From: Sphaerosporella brunnea
Taxonomy: Eukaryota; Ascomycota; Pezizomycetes; Pezizales; Pyronemataceae
Assembly: GCA_008704415.1 (NCBI GenBank)
Contig: VXIS01000091.1
Span: 81,330 to 145,329 of the forward strand
Direction: 5' to 3'
Length of the DNA: 64,000 nucleotides
Part shown: positions 35,580 to 45,268 of the stretch, in pieces
Numbering within the stretch: position 1 is the first letter of the stretch
Layout of the letters: each line of letters starts with the position of its first letter
The notes under the pieces: generated by a model
The model's input: the letters and a program-made list of their open reading frames with translations, nothing else
Databases searched by the model: none
Told to the model about the DNA's origin: nothing
Made by a program: the position numbers and the translations under genes

Positions 35580-36633
35580 TAGTGTTCGGCACGAGACGAG
35601 ACGAGACGAGATCTGAACACGGCCCGGGATTTCTCGTCTCGTGAAGAGAAAAGTCTCGCGGGCCCGGGACATGGACGTCAGGCCCGGGCGAGCACCAGGG
35701 CCTACCATGCACGTGAGGCCTTGGAGTGGAGTTCGGTTGTGTGGAGTGGAGTTCGGTGGTTCGATGTAAATGCTATTACTCTATACATCGTCCTCCTCGG
35801 CTGCCCATTTGCCCTCGTTCACCCAGTCTGCCACTTCGTCTTCCCGCTCCCATTCTTCCACATCTGGCTGTGCGATCCAATTGTTCACACGAGGAAGGAT
35901 GTTCGCGGTGCTGTCCCCCAACCTGTTTCGCTTTTTGGTAATAATATCACATGTTCATAGGCCGGTCAACAAGCACACAGTCGGCAAAGGAAATTCAGCG
36001 GAGTACCCGCGCGAGAGAATAGCCTTTCAGCTGGTACACTACTGGCCGGTATTGACAGATAGTGCCGAGCCATGTCTGCTAAACCACGGGGATAGCGTTG
36101 CCCATACAGCTTCCACCATTCTATACCATCGGCCTTCCATGGCTCCGGGGGTTCCTCTAACCACTGGGCAGTTTCAGAGCGCTGCCGAGCAGGTTGCCGG
36201 ACACCTGGTGCCGGGTCAAATAACTGCTGGAAGGCATCACCGTAGTCTTCGGGGGCAGGAGACTGAGGCTGGACCTGAGTGGGTGCCCGTGTTCCACTGT
36301 AGGATGAGACGCGGAACGTTTGGTGGTGAACGTGTTGTCTGAAGAAGAAAGGAAGAAAGGAAGCTATTTACCACCCCCGCATATATTCTCTTCTCGTGCA
36401 CTCAACCCTGGGTCCGAACTGTACAAAAACGGATGGCCAACGGGCCACGGCACACGGATCCATTCAACACGCATAGCACATCATAACTCATCACTCACGA
36501 GTACCCGGGCCTGATCGCCGCCTAGTCAGATCCGTCCCGGGATATCTCATGTCGTCCAGAAAAAACGTTCGTCTCGGTCGTCATTTAGGTCAGAGACGAG
36601 TACCCGAGATATCTCCACTCGTGCCGAACACTA
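35580..36633 (-). mobile_element. hAT family C element with perfect 8-bp target duplication
   Basis: 1054 bp, bounded by a perfect 16-bp inverted terminal repeat TAGTGTTCGGCACGAG and by 8-bp direct repeats TATATGGC (35572-35579 and 36634-36641). These are hAT features. It keeps the C-terminal end of its transposase on the minus strand and interrupts a LINE. It is short for an autonomous hAT, so it is an internally deleted, non-autonomous copy. A 21-22-bp tandem repeat (GGAGTGGAGTTCGGT-type) lies at about 35723-35763. Confidence 0.95.
35781..36320 (-). pseudogene. hAT-C transposase C-terminal fragment
   Basis: Minus-strand coding relic inside the hAT-C element. The upstream part (about 36320-36007) reads PEPWKADGIEWWKLYGQRYP, LADMARHYLSIPASSVPAER and LFSRAG, the hAT dimerisation core. 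After an apparent intron (about 36007-35950, donor GTACTC), the frame resumes as DIITKKRNRLGDSTANILPR and ends with EDEVADWVNEGKWAAEEDDV before the stop at 35783-35781. The expected AG acceptor is not present just before the second exon, so splicing may be broken. N-terminal and DDE catalytic parts are absent. Confidence 0.85.
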
Positions 36634-37642
36634 TATATGGCGAATAAACTTGGTGAGATCGGCGAGCCCTGGGAAACCCGGGTTGGCTAGCATCAGGGAC
36701 GCCCACCTGGCCCTCGACCTTCATCATGACACATGTGTCCTTCATGAAGCAGATGACGCACCGGATCAGGCTGTCAAGGGCCGGGAGTGCTAGCAGCTTG
36801 CATGTCAGCACCACTTTGGACGCGTGATCGAACGCCCCATTGACGTCCATGAGGAGGACACCGACCACCTGTTCGCGTTGCCATGCCTCGTGGACGCGGT
36901 CCATCAGGACCGCGACCGCGTCGACTGGCAGCACAGCATTGGCCCCCGCCCCGGTGTGATCTGGCCTTGAAACAACCGTCTTTGGAATGACGACACCGGT
37001 AGCATGTCGCCAGAGCCCCGGTTGGTAGCCTTGCTAGGTGCAGGCGCGGAATGGAGCCGCGAAGCCTCCACTTCCAGACTACCCGCCAGCTTGTGGTCCC
37101 AGCTTGTCACTTCCGGCAGCCGAGGGCGAGGCCTGGGCCCCCAACGTGCCTTCTACCTCGACCTCAACCACAATGACATCTCGCTCGGAGCCGTCAAGTT
37201 CTTTGTCCGACCAGTCGTCGTCCGGGGGGGGAGGGAAAGCCTGTCTGGTCATTATAGTGCTCTTATCCACCACGGTTGTAGCGGCGTTGCCGTCTTGGTC
37301 GAGGAGGATCCCGCCGTTGCCTTCCGTGGCTTCCCGCGCGTATTGGTGCGCTTTCCAAGTAACTTCTGGGCCAGCATGTCGGACGGAGGTTGCCCAGTGA
37401 TTCCGTTTGGCTTTGCAGATAGCCGCTCGGAGTGCGCGGCTTGCGTGGACGACAGCTTGCCTCGTTGTCAGTGATGGACACGAGCCGAGCCAGCTCAAGC
37501 CAGACGCTCGAGCTGATGAGCCGAGCGAGCTGATCCTTCGTCGTCTACGAGCCGAGCTGGCTCCAGCTGAGGCTGGAGGATGGGCTCGAGCCAGCTCGAG
37601 CTGAGCTTGGAGGATTGATTCGCGCCGGCTCGTGTTCATCAC
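36634..37642 (-). mobile_element. LINE (Tad-like), 5' portion: pre-RT and RT
   Basis: Reading leftward from about 37560: RAAICKAKRNHWAT, GPEVTWKAHQYAREATEG, then after a frame change WRHATGVVIPKTVV, AVLPVDAVAVLMDRVHEAWQ and VGVLLMDVNGAFDHASKVVL. The last keeps the catalytic aspartate. It continues to the hAT-C junction within the residues equivalent to FAIY. The endonuclease domain upstream is not visible. GAGC/AGCT-rich low-complexity sequence at 37485-37630 marks the boundary. Inactivated by frame changes. Confidence 0.85.
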
Positions 37643-39379
37643 TACTCATTGTGAACCACCGCTTGATTCATGATGTCATCAAATATTGGCCTGCAGCGCG
37701 CACCGAGCCACGCGGCCTACGCTGGAAGGATCTGGCACAAATGGCACGTTAGGATCAACTGTACCACATATGTCGGCCGAGCCGGCAAGATACTGTCTGT
37801 GCTACGACTTGCAATCCCCATTCAAGCGTGAGAGCGGCCGCGGCATTCTGGATACGTAAAGTTGTCGGCTAGTTAATCGCTGCAGTCAGAGCGATGTGTA
37901 TATGACGGCGCTTGCAAGGCTATGGTCGACAATCCGTGCCAGCGTTTGTTCCAGGCTGGGTGTGCCTTTATGATAGGCGATGACACCCGAGGTGATCTGG
38001 TGCGGCGGGTCGAGATTTCGGGCTCTTTGCACAGGTGCTATTCCGGGGGTAGTGTTGGCAGCGGTGTGCGAGTATCACAAACGCGCAGCGTGCAACTCAG
38101 AACTCATGCTGTGACCCACAAACCTGCCGCCGCGGTTCACGATGGCCGAATTCCTACTTCAGTCGTCAACCGACGTCACATAAGACTGCCAAAGCAACGG
38201 TGGCGACCGCACCGACAGTGCCTCCGTTGGGAAAATAGTTCTCGCGCTGTCACGCCTGCCGCTTTCCGGCTACTCTCTGTGGATATCCGCGTCACAGACC
38301 CAGAGCCGTTGTCCACGTTGCCTGGCGCCGGCAGCAATCGTGAATGTGTTGCATCATCAGCGGCGTCGAGCCCCGGAGTGCCCTGACGCTATCAGCAGTT
38401 TTGAAAAACGTGAAGCCGATTTTCCAGTCGACCGCATTGTCGGGTCGCGTGCACAATCTCGGCGTGCGACCCAGTCACTGCCTCGACGGTGGTATGGAGA
38501 CCGCACGTGACATGCGGTGCCTCGGAACCGCTCACGGGGGAAAATCTGTCAATACTCCGCGGCTGGGAGTACTTGACGCCTGGCGGCCATGCGCACTTCG
38601 GCGTGAAGGTGCAACCCCCTTTCTGCCGAGCGCCAGCCGTTGCGCAGCTCTAAGCCGCACTTGCAAGCGGAAACAGCCAGAACCGTCAATTCCACTTGTT
38701 GGCCCGGCACAGATCATTGCACTTTGGCGATGGCTGCGGTGCCGCGACACACGGTACATCCGCGCGCTCAGTCAAGCTGCCGCTGCAGGAACTTTCGTTG
38801 CCGCGCGGTTGCTACGTCTGCTGCTTCCGCTGACGGCACTGTACACAAGCACCCTCCAGAGCCGGCGTTCGTTGTGCCCCGGACAAAAATCGGCGGCTAC
38901 ACTCACGCCGCCCGCGTCCGGCCCGCTAGCTGCCCGACACCGCTGCGCCACCGTCCGCAAAACCCCAGACAGCGATCGGCTCCACAAATCGGACGAGCTA
39001 TCCGTTGCGCTATCAGCACTTCTTTCAGGCGCCGTCTTTGTAGCGAATCAGCGTAGAGTGAAATTCAGTGAAGCCAAGACTCGTCTGCCGTCCAACCGGC
39101 AGCCGCAGTGACACGCAACAATCACGGTACCGCCGCCGGCTATGTCGTTGTTTCCGCAGCGCGGTAGTGTACCCGCGTACCCAGGGCAGGTAGCGCAGGT
39201 ATGGGCCGAGAACTGCATCCTGGACAGAATATATCCGGGATCTGGACACAGTGTTGCGGTCACCCGCGAGGGTGTGCGGGAGGAGATTGTTTGCACCGAG
39301 TAAACAACCGCGGCACCTGATTGATCGTCGCTTGCGATGGAGCTTCTATAGATATAGGAGATGTCTCTGCTCGCTGGTG
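37643..39379. other. intergenic, one unsupported long frame
   Basis: The plus frame 38344-39111 is 255 codons but Arg/Leu/Ser-rich with no domain, and a mirror frame runs opposite. It may be chance in GC-rich DNA. Nothing else is recognised. Confidence 0.4.
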
Positions 39380-39470
39380 GTGGGCAGACGCTTCGTTGAC
39401 GTTTGGTAAGTGGGTTGCCAGGGGTCTTACCATTGTCAAAATCTCAGCGATGTACCGCCGGCAAAAATCA
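39380..39470. repeat. outlying unit of the 150-170 bp satellite
   Basis: Contains GTTGACGTTTGGTAAGTGGG and an ATCTCAGCG word in the same order as units of the main array at 40520-41683. It lies upstream of the small gene at 39664, with the array resuming downstream of it. Confidence 0.65.
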
Positions 39471-39479
39471 TGCCCGACG

Positions 39480-39553
39480 ATTTGTACCCTCCGCACCTCT
39501 AAAGCTGCCCGATTTGTACCCGGCGGACCTGGGCGCGCCATTTGTACCCTCCG
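39480..39553 (+). promoter_or_regulatory. triplicated upstream motif ATTTGTACCC
   Basis: ATTTGTACCC followed by a CCG/GCGG core occurs three times, starting at 39480, 39512 and 39540, with spacings of 32 and 28 bp. All three lie just upstream of the TATA box of the 39664 gene. They could be binding sites for one regulator. Confidence 0.5.
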
Positions 39554-39560
39554 GGCAGCC

Positions 39561-39567
39561 TATAAAG
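39561..39567 (+). promoter_or_regulatory. TATA box of the 39664 gene
   Basis: TATAAAG about 100 bp before the start codon, followed by a C/A/T-rich leader. The spacing suits transcription starting near 39590-39600. Confidence 0.6.
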
Positions 39568-39663
39568 CCGCCTGCTGTCTTCATCTCCGTACATCCAGTT
39601 CCCAACGACGACGCCACCACGATCTCCAACCACGCTCCCATCCAGAACTACTAAGTAGTCCTC

Positions 39664-40290
39664 ATGACCGCCACCAACAATTCTCGCCCACCCGTCCCTG
39701 TCGAGGACGACGCGGTCGCTGACGGCCACAACCCCGAGGAGTGTGGTCCCTTTCCCCTGCAATCGGACCGCGCCCACGCCATTGCTCAAGCCGTTATTAC
39801 CACGCCTGAGCTCGCTGTTACAGCTGACACCGCCAACACGATGCAGCTGGACGAAGGCAAAGGCACCACGATGGAAGACGCCAAGGCCCGTACCGATAGC
39901 GACCTGATGGAAGAGGACATCAGCGCTATTGACGATATCGAAACGCAGCTGCGCGAGGGTAACCGCCACGACAACACCGGCAGTCCTCCTGCCACCACCA
40001 GTCTGAGCCAGGCGCAGCTGATGCGCGAAATGGCGCGGCTCGACGACGAGTTCCACGACGCGTACCTGGGCGGAAGCAACATGCGCATCCGGGACGAGGA
40101 GACGAGGCCCTCCGACATGGTCCTCGAGCTTCGCGCCAGAAACGCGGCGCTGCGTGAGCAGCTCGAACGCCAGCACGAGGCGATGGACAGGATGAGCGAG
40201 ATCTATCTGGCGTTCGGGGAACCCACCGACGCGTGGGTTAATGCAGTTGCGCGAGATGTTGCTGCCCACTTGGCGGGAGCCCGGGAGTAA
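39664..40290 (+). CDS. small acidic coiled-coil protein, unknown function
   Basis: Single exon, 208 residues, no stops or frameshifts. I do not recognise the family. The N-terminal half is acidic and Thr/Asp-rich (probably disordered), with an EEDISAIDDIE stretch near residue 80. Residues about 150-183 form a heptad-like coiled coil (ELRARNAALREQLERQHEAM), and the C-terminus is a short helix (AVARDVAAHLAG). The ATG at 39664 follows a TATA box and a C/A-rich leader, as expected for an expressed fungal gene. Satellite units lie on both sides. A 333-codon antisense frame runs across it, but the plus strand has the promoter and the coiled-coil pattern. It may dimerise; anything further is guesswork. 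Confidence 0.65.
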   Translation: MTATNNSRPPVPVEDDAVADGHNPEECGPFPLQSDRAHAIAQAVITTPELAVTADTANTMQLDEGKGTTMEDAKARTDSDLMEEDISAIDDIETQLREGNRHDNTGSPPATTSLSQAQLMREMARLDDEFHDAYLGGSNMRIRDEETRPSDMVLELRARNAALREQLERQHEAMDRMSEIYLAFGEPTDAWVNAVARDVAAHLAGARE

Positions 40291-40519
40291 ATGGTTCGTC
40301 TCTGTTGCGTTACTTCCCTTCTTGGGATTCACAGGTGTTGACAAAAGCGCAGATATAGCTTTTCTTTCGCCGCTGGGTTTTGCCATGTCTTGAAGTTTTG
40401 ATGTTTTCGGTTCAGCTGGTGCAGCACGGGTTATATGTACGCATTTTCTTTTGTCGATATCGCTGCGAAAACGAAACTGTGCGCACGTCGCTGAAAACAA
40501 ACCTTTGAGGCATATTGAT
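40291..40519. other. 3' flank of the small gene
   Basis: Non-coding spacer between the stop codon and the satellite array. No recognisable terminator was found. Confidence 0.4.
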
Positions 40520-41683
40520 AACCTTGCTGAAATGCGTTGAGCAGCGGGCGTCGCTTCGTTGATGTTCTGGTACGTTGGCGAGTTCCGTGGGTCCCTGGAT
40601 ATTTTATATATCTCCCAATATCAGCGGTAGTCAATAGGTTCTGCACCCGTGCAATCGTCGCTTGGAACAGAGCTTGTGTAGGTATACAGAAAGCTCATGC
40701 GCGACCCCGGTGGGAAGATGTCGCTTCATTGACATTTGGTTAGTAGGCGGGTGTCCAGCGGGTCGCTGGGGGCCTGGGACCGCCGAAATCTCAGCGGTAG
40801 TCACCAACCGCCGCTCTTGAGCAATCTTCGGGTTCTTACAAGGATTCTGTACATACACGAGATCGCTCAACTTGCTGGTTGTGGGCAGACGTCGCCTGGA
40901 TGAGGTTTGGCACATCGGCGGGTCCCTGGGCGCCTGAAACCCCCAAATCTTGGCGGTGGTCAATAATTGCTGGTATGAGCACTCGTGGCTTGAACAAGAG
41001 CTTGAATACACGTAGAAAATAGTGGCAATGGCTGATGGTGGGCATACATCGCACGTTGTTGATGTTTGGTAGGTGAGCGAGCGCGGGCCGTTCACCGGGT
41101 GTCTGAAATCGCTTACAATCTCAGCGGTGCTCAACAATCGCTGGCGTTGAGCTGTCGTTGTTTTAACCCAACCTTCCAGGCATGCCTACCGGCGTGCTGG
41201 TTGATGTTGATCAGTGGGCGTGGCTTGGTTGACGTTTGGTAGGTGGGCGAGCCCCGGATGTTCCTCGAGGGCATTATAGCTCCCGAAATTTCATGAGTGG
41301 CCAATAACCGGTGGTCCTGGCCGTCAGCAGCTGTGGCGTGGTTGACGTTTGATAGGTGGGCGATTTATATCTGTGCAAATCGCAACGCTGGTCAACAAAC
41401 GCAGCTTTGGAACACTTGTCGCTTGCAGCAGAGCCTCTACACGTATAGGCAATATCGTCACGCACTGAGGATAGGCAGACGTCGCTTCGTTGACGTTCGG
41501 TCAGTGAGCGGGTTCCTTGAGACCTATCTCAGCGGTGTTCAACAATTGCTGGTTCTGAGAGATCGTCGCTTGGAACAGACCTTTGAGGCATGTAGCCAAC
41601 CGTGCTGATCGGTACTCGGCGGGCGGGCGTTGCTTGGTTAACGGTAGGGAGGTGGGTGCGCGCTGGCGCTGGGGGGTCCCCAG
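40520..41683. repeat. satellite-like tandem array, about 8 units of 110-173 bp
   Basis: Units carry two anchors: GTTGACGTTTGGTAGGTGGG-like (near 40558, 40731, 40899, 41059, 41230, 41342, 41490, 41637) and ATCTCAGCGGTAGTCAACAA-like (near 40620, 40789, 40955, 41118, 41285, 41524). Successive spacings of the first anchor are about 173, 168, 160, 171, 112, 148 and 147 bp. Units are diverged, so the array is old. It ends at the hAT-D element. A fragment recurs at about 44190-44225. Confidence 0.85.
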
Positions 41684-42840
41684 CAGTGATGCACACGAGA
41701 CCGCGAGACGAGACTGAGAATGACCGAGACACGTCGAGAACTGTCGAGACCGCACGAGAATGGCGAGGCTGACCGAACATGAAGGCGGCCTCGCGAGACC
41801 AGGCGAGACCCGGCGAGAATCTCTCCTGCGCGGGAGAGCTTCCAGTCTGCATCGTAAACTGGGCGGACGGGTCATCCGCGCTGGTGCACCTTGATGGGCG
41901 AGGAACATAACAACAATGCAATTACAGACACTATCCTCGTACAATAGCCATTTGTGTACCAGCCGCTCGACATGCAACATTTCCTCCGTCGTCCTCCACC
42001 GAGTCACTATGCACTGGCAACGACCGAATCAAACCCTAGATGCCCTGCTTCCGCCATGCGCGCACGTGATGAGGGCCTGAAAAGTCTCGGGGGCCATGCG
42101 AGCTTGATGGCGTTCTTGAGCGTTCCCTGCAGCGGCGAAGCGCCTTCCGCCGGCGGTGTGGAAGCTAAACTGCGGCGTCAGCATTCACACAACCAGAGTA
42201 TCGTGAGATGACGTACGCTGGGTCGAATAATAGTAGTTCGCCATCATTGCGAGTCGAGGAAACATGATGCGGCCTGTCTCTGCCCACCGTAAAACTGGCT
42301 TAGAGCTATACCGCGTTTCCCACTCAGCGGTAGACATGAAAGGCATCTTCCGTGAACGTTGAAGTTCATCGGGTGGTGTCTGCAGTTGCTGTTGGTAGGC
42401 GCTCATTTCGATGTCCCGAAGGAAGAGATTTGGAGGAACCCGGCGCCCTGCGGTTGCAGCAGATCGGACGACGGGCTGTCGGCCCGGGGACTCCACTAGA
42501 AGGTTTTTATACCGGCTCCATGCTGCCCACTTCCAGACTCGTGACCGCCAGTATTGGAGACTTTGAGATGGGTCAATCTGATCTTCGTGTTGACTTCGCT
42601 CGTCATTCACTTACTGACATCATTGCTCCAATATCCGGCGCCCTGCAGACCCTTCACGACCCGAGCTATGCCTCCCCAAACGAACGTAGCAGCCTGAACG
42701 TTGGCTAGACAATTGCGAGAATGACGAGACCGAACGAGAACCGTCGAGACTGCCACGACACCGGCAAGACATTTCGAGATTGCACCATTCTCACGAGACC
42801 GAGACTCTCGGCGAGAATTCTCGAGTCGTGTGCAACACTG
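41684..42840 (-). mobile_element. hAT family D element, longer copy
   Basis: 1157 bp with inverted ends CAGTGATGCACACGAGACCG (left) and CAGTGTTGCACACGACTCGA (right, read inward). Subterminal regions are dense in CGAGAC/GTCTCG words. The flanking 8 bp do not match, so this copy may be recombinant. It retains a transposase C-terminal fragment (42185-42610, minus) that the shorter copy at 52950-53519 has lost. Confidence 0.85.
42185..42610 (-). pseudogene. hAT-D transposase C-terminal fragment
   Basis: A 141-codon minus frame ending in KMPFMSTAEWETRYSSKPVL, RWAETGRIMFPRLAMMANYY and YSTQRTSSH. The order W-x(n)-FP-x-LA-x-MA matches the region just before and within the hAT dimerisation domain. 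No upstream catalytic part is present. The last residues diverge from the usual ERVFSSAG ending, probably because of a frame change. Confidence 0.6.
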
Positions 42841-42865
42841 ATCACAACCCCCTCCGCGTAATGAA

Positions 42866-43262
42866 CAGGACTGTCACAAGTCCGGGCAGTCAGACTTTGA
42901 GTGCGGCCTGAACCGGACTGTTTGAAACGGGCTTTTGAAATCATGGCGCGTTTGGACCAGGCTTTTTGGATCGAGACCCAGGCGCCTACGGGCACCCGCC
43001 AGGCAACTGTAGTTGTTTGCTTACACATACAGCCAGGAAAGAAACATGAACGCGAGGTACAGATTGAACAACCTGAAGGACCTCCAGATAGATCTCGTGC
43101 GAACATCCCATTGGAGCCTTGTTGCACCGTTTTAACCCAGTAGTCTTGCATGCCAGCGAATCCTTCGACCGGGAGTTGCTGAACTCGCTCCAATGCATCG
43201 ACTTGGGAGCTTGCCAACCGGGCGCGCTTTTTTTGCGTTCGGCCGAACTATTGACCGCCCTG
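42866..43262 (-). mobile_element. hAT family A derivative, copy 2
   Basis: About 397 bp. The left end reads CAGGACTGTCACAAGTCCGG; the right end, read inward, CAGGGCGGTCAATAGTTCGG. The central block matches the other hAT-A copies, but no transposase residues remain. Flanking 8-mers (GTAATGAA and TGACCAAG) do not match. It lies 25 bp from the hAT-D element and directly borders the minisatellite. Confidence 0.8.
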
Positions 43263-43830
43263 TGACCAAGTGATGAATCCGGTCCCGCCCGAGCCCTGTC
43301 CGAGTACTCAATCCTTTCCCATCCCGGTCTGGGTGCTGATTCCCGGCCTGCTCCCGTCCTAGTAATGAACGCTTTGACCCGTCCTAGTAAGGAACCTGTC
43401 CATTTCAGACCCGTCCGAGTAATCAAACCGTTCATCTCAGTCCCGTCCAGTGATTAACCGCGTCCAGCGCAACGCCGTCCAAGTGATCAACCACGTCCAG
43501 CACAGCCCCGTCCGAGTGATGAACCCTTTGACCCGGCCGAGTGAGCAACCCCGTCCATCGCAGCCCCGTCCACCGAGTGATCAGCCCGTCCGAGCGATCG
43601 GCCCCGTCCACCGAGCGAGTAACCCCGTTCTTCACCGTCCCGTCCGAGTGATGAAACCTTTGACCCGTCCGCGTGATCAACCCCGTCTCCTCCCCGTCCG
43701 AGTGATCGGCCCCGTGCACCGACTGAGCAATCTCGTCCATCGCAGCCCCGTCCACCGAGTGATCAATCCCGTCCCCGCCACGTTCGAGTGGTCAACCCCG
43801 TCCATCGCAGCCCCGTCTGAGTGATCAGCC
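43263..43830. repeat. minisatellite of CCCCGTCCGAGTGATCAAC-like units
   Basis: About 570 bp of imperfect tandem repeats. The basic word is CCCCGTCCGAGTGATCAA (18 bp), often extended by CCCCGTCCATCGCAG to give 30-36 bp higher-order units. It starts immediately after the hAT-A right end and stops at the LINE fragment. Open frames across it read Asp/His/Ser/Gly or Arg/Pro/Val repeats and are probably not real proteins. Confidence 0.9.
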
Positions 43831-44240
43831 ACGTCCATGCAGACGATGCAGATGAGCATTTCTGCCTCTGCGCATATGTTGAGGTAGGCAAGACCGAGGA
43901 TTTCCTCGTCACCCATAGATGCAGGCTTCCTACAATGTCCGGCGCCGGAGGGAACACAAAAGCCCCATACATCAACGGTGCCTCACGCTGGATCGGAGTT
44001 TTCTTGGATAGTCGCCTTACCAGGACGTACCACCACACGCGGATGGGTAAAGCCAGACAAGCAGAGGCTCGCATTCGCGCACTCACCGGAAACGATTGTC
44101 TGGTGCCAGAAAATGCTACGCAGCCCAGCTCTGGAGGGATGCTAGCCAGAAAGGTCACGGCCTGGGAATACAAAAACAAAAACGGCTTGCAACACACCTT
44201 CGGGGCATGTAGCCGACCGTGCTGGCAGGTGTTGAGCAGT
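43831..44240 (+). mobile_element. LINE post-RT fragment
   Basis: The plus frame reads HADDADEHFCLCAYVEVGKT, EDFLVTHRCRL, INGASRWIGVFLDSRLTRTY and GKARQAEARIRALTGNDCL, matching the segment after the reverse transcriptase domain of Tad-like LINEs (compare SGKARSAEARIRSLTSKFGL at 34331-35579). From about 44190 it runs into a scrap of the satellite repeat (GCATGTAGCCGACCGTGCTG). 5'- and 3'-truncated. Confidence 0.75.
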
Positions 44241-45268
44241 GCTAAGGAATACGACTTACGTTCCCAAAATAATAACCTCAGGCCCTCCAAGGATACGCGG
44301 GCTCACCCAAACCCTACTACGGTACCACTCAATCTATAGCATGAAGTCACCAGTGATTTGCTCTGCGCGAGCCTTTCTTCCGCACCCCAAGAGTTAGACT
44401 CATCGTTTTCGTGTAGCTCAAGGTTGGTACGCGCAGCGGCTGTAGATGCGCGCCGCTGGAGCCGATGGCCACAAGGAAATTGTGGAAACCCGCGAGCCGC
44501 CTTGACAGAGCTGCCCAGATGGAGCAAAAAGACACTGCGGAAAGGATGGTCTGGCGGCGATCTGAACTCCTTGTTGGAAAGGTAGTTATCCTACGAAAGG
44601 AGCAGCCCCTGCAAGTGGTTCATTCCTGAGAGAATGGCCTCACCATCTTATGGACCGATTGTCACATGGCGCTCATGGTGGAGCGCAGCATCGCCACTCA
44701 AATCGCAGTATTCTGATGGCGGTGCGCCAGCGCGGCTGGCCCGGGTCTACACCGCCCGATTACATACCGCACGTAGGAGTTGTCGCCAAGCAGTCTCAGA
44801 TTCTGGCAGTCGCGTAGTCTCCTGTCGCCCCATGCCGCATCGATTATCGTAGAACCCGATCGCCTATCCTATACAGGCCGCGTCCCTCCTTGCGTATGGT
44901 AGAACCCTGGTGCCTACAGCATGCGCATTCTGCCTCGCCGGACGGTGATACCGGGGACCGGGCACGCTGTTGTACCGTATACAGACGTACAGCTCCCTTG
45001 GGTTAAATGCACCACTACTAGATCTGCATCGATCGATGCGGGGGGCGTTGCATGTGGCGCGGTCAATCTGGGGCGAATTGGGATCATCAGAAAGTCCCAT
45101 GTCGATACGTAGGGTGAGGGATCGGGTGGTTCACCGTGACTCTGGCCAGACCAACCAACCCTCAACGACAAAAAACCAAACAACATCAGCCCCGCATCCC
45201 ACCACCAACAACGACCCTCGCCACCAGTCAATCTACCAGCACAGCGCAACCCCACTCCGTGAGGGAAG
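44241..45268. other. intergenic and promoter flank of the duplicated-domain gene
   Basis: No gene recognised. The last 140 bp before 45269 is A/C-rich (CCAACCCTCAACG...), typical of a fungal leader. No clear TATA box was found. Confidence 0.45.

Noticed and set aside
38344..39111. 255-residue plus frame
   Set aside because: Low-information composition, no domain, no promoter signal, and a mirror frame exists. Chance in GC-rich DNA is likelier.
39499..40500. 333-residue minus-strand frame opposite the small coiled-coil gene
   Set aside because: Longer than the plus frame but it has no domain, runs through the TATA box and promoter repeats, and the plus strand has a leader and a heptad pattern. 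Taken as a shadow.
42049..42639. Nested insertion with 7-bp target duplication GCCCTGC in hAT-D
   Set aside because: The segment encodes a hAT transposase fragment in the expected place and has no ends of its own, so deletion in the shorter copy explains the data better.
43432..43916. ORFs across the minisatellite (Asp/His/Ser/Gly or Arg/Pro/Val repeats)
   Set aside because: All frames are open because the repeat lacks stops; no start or domain supports a protein.
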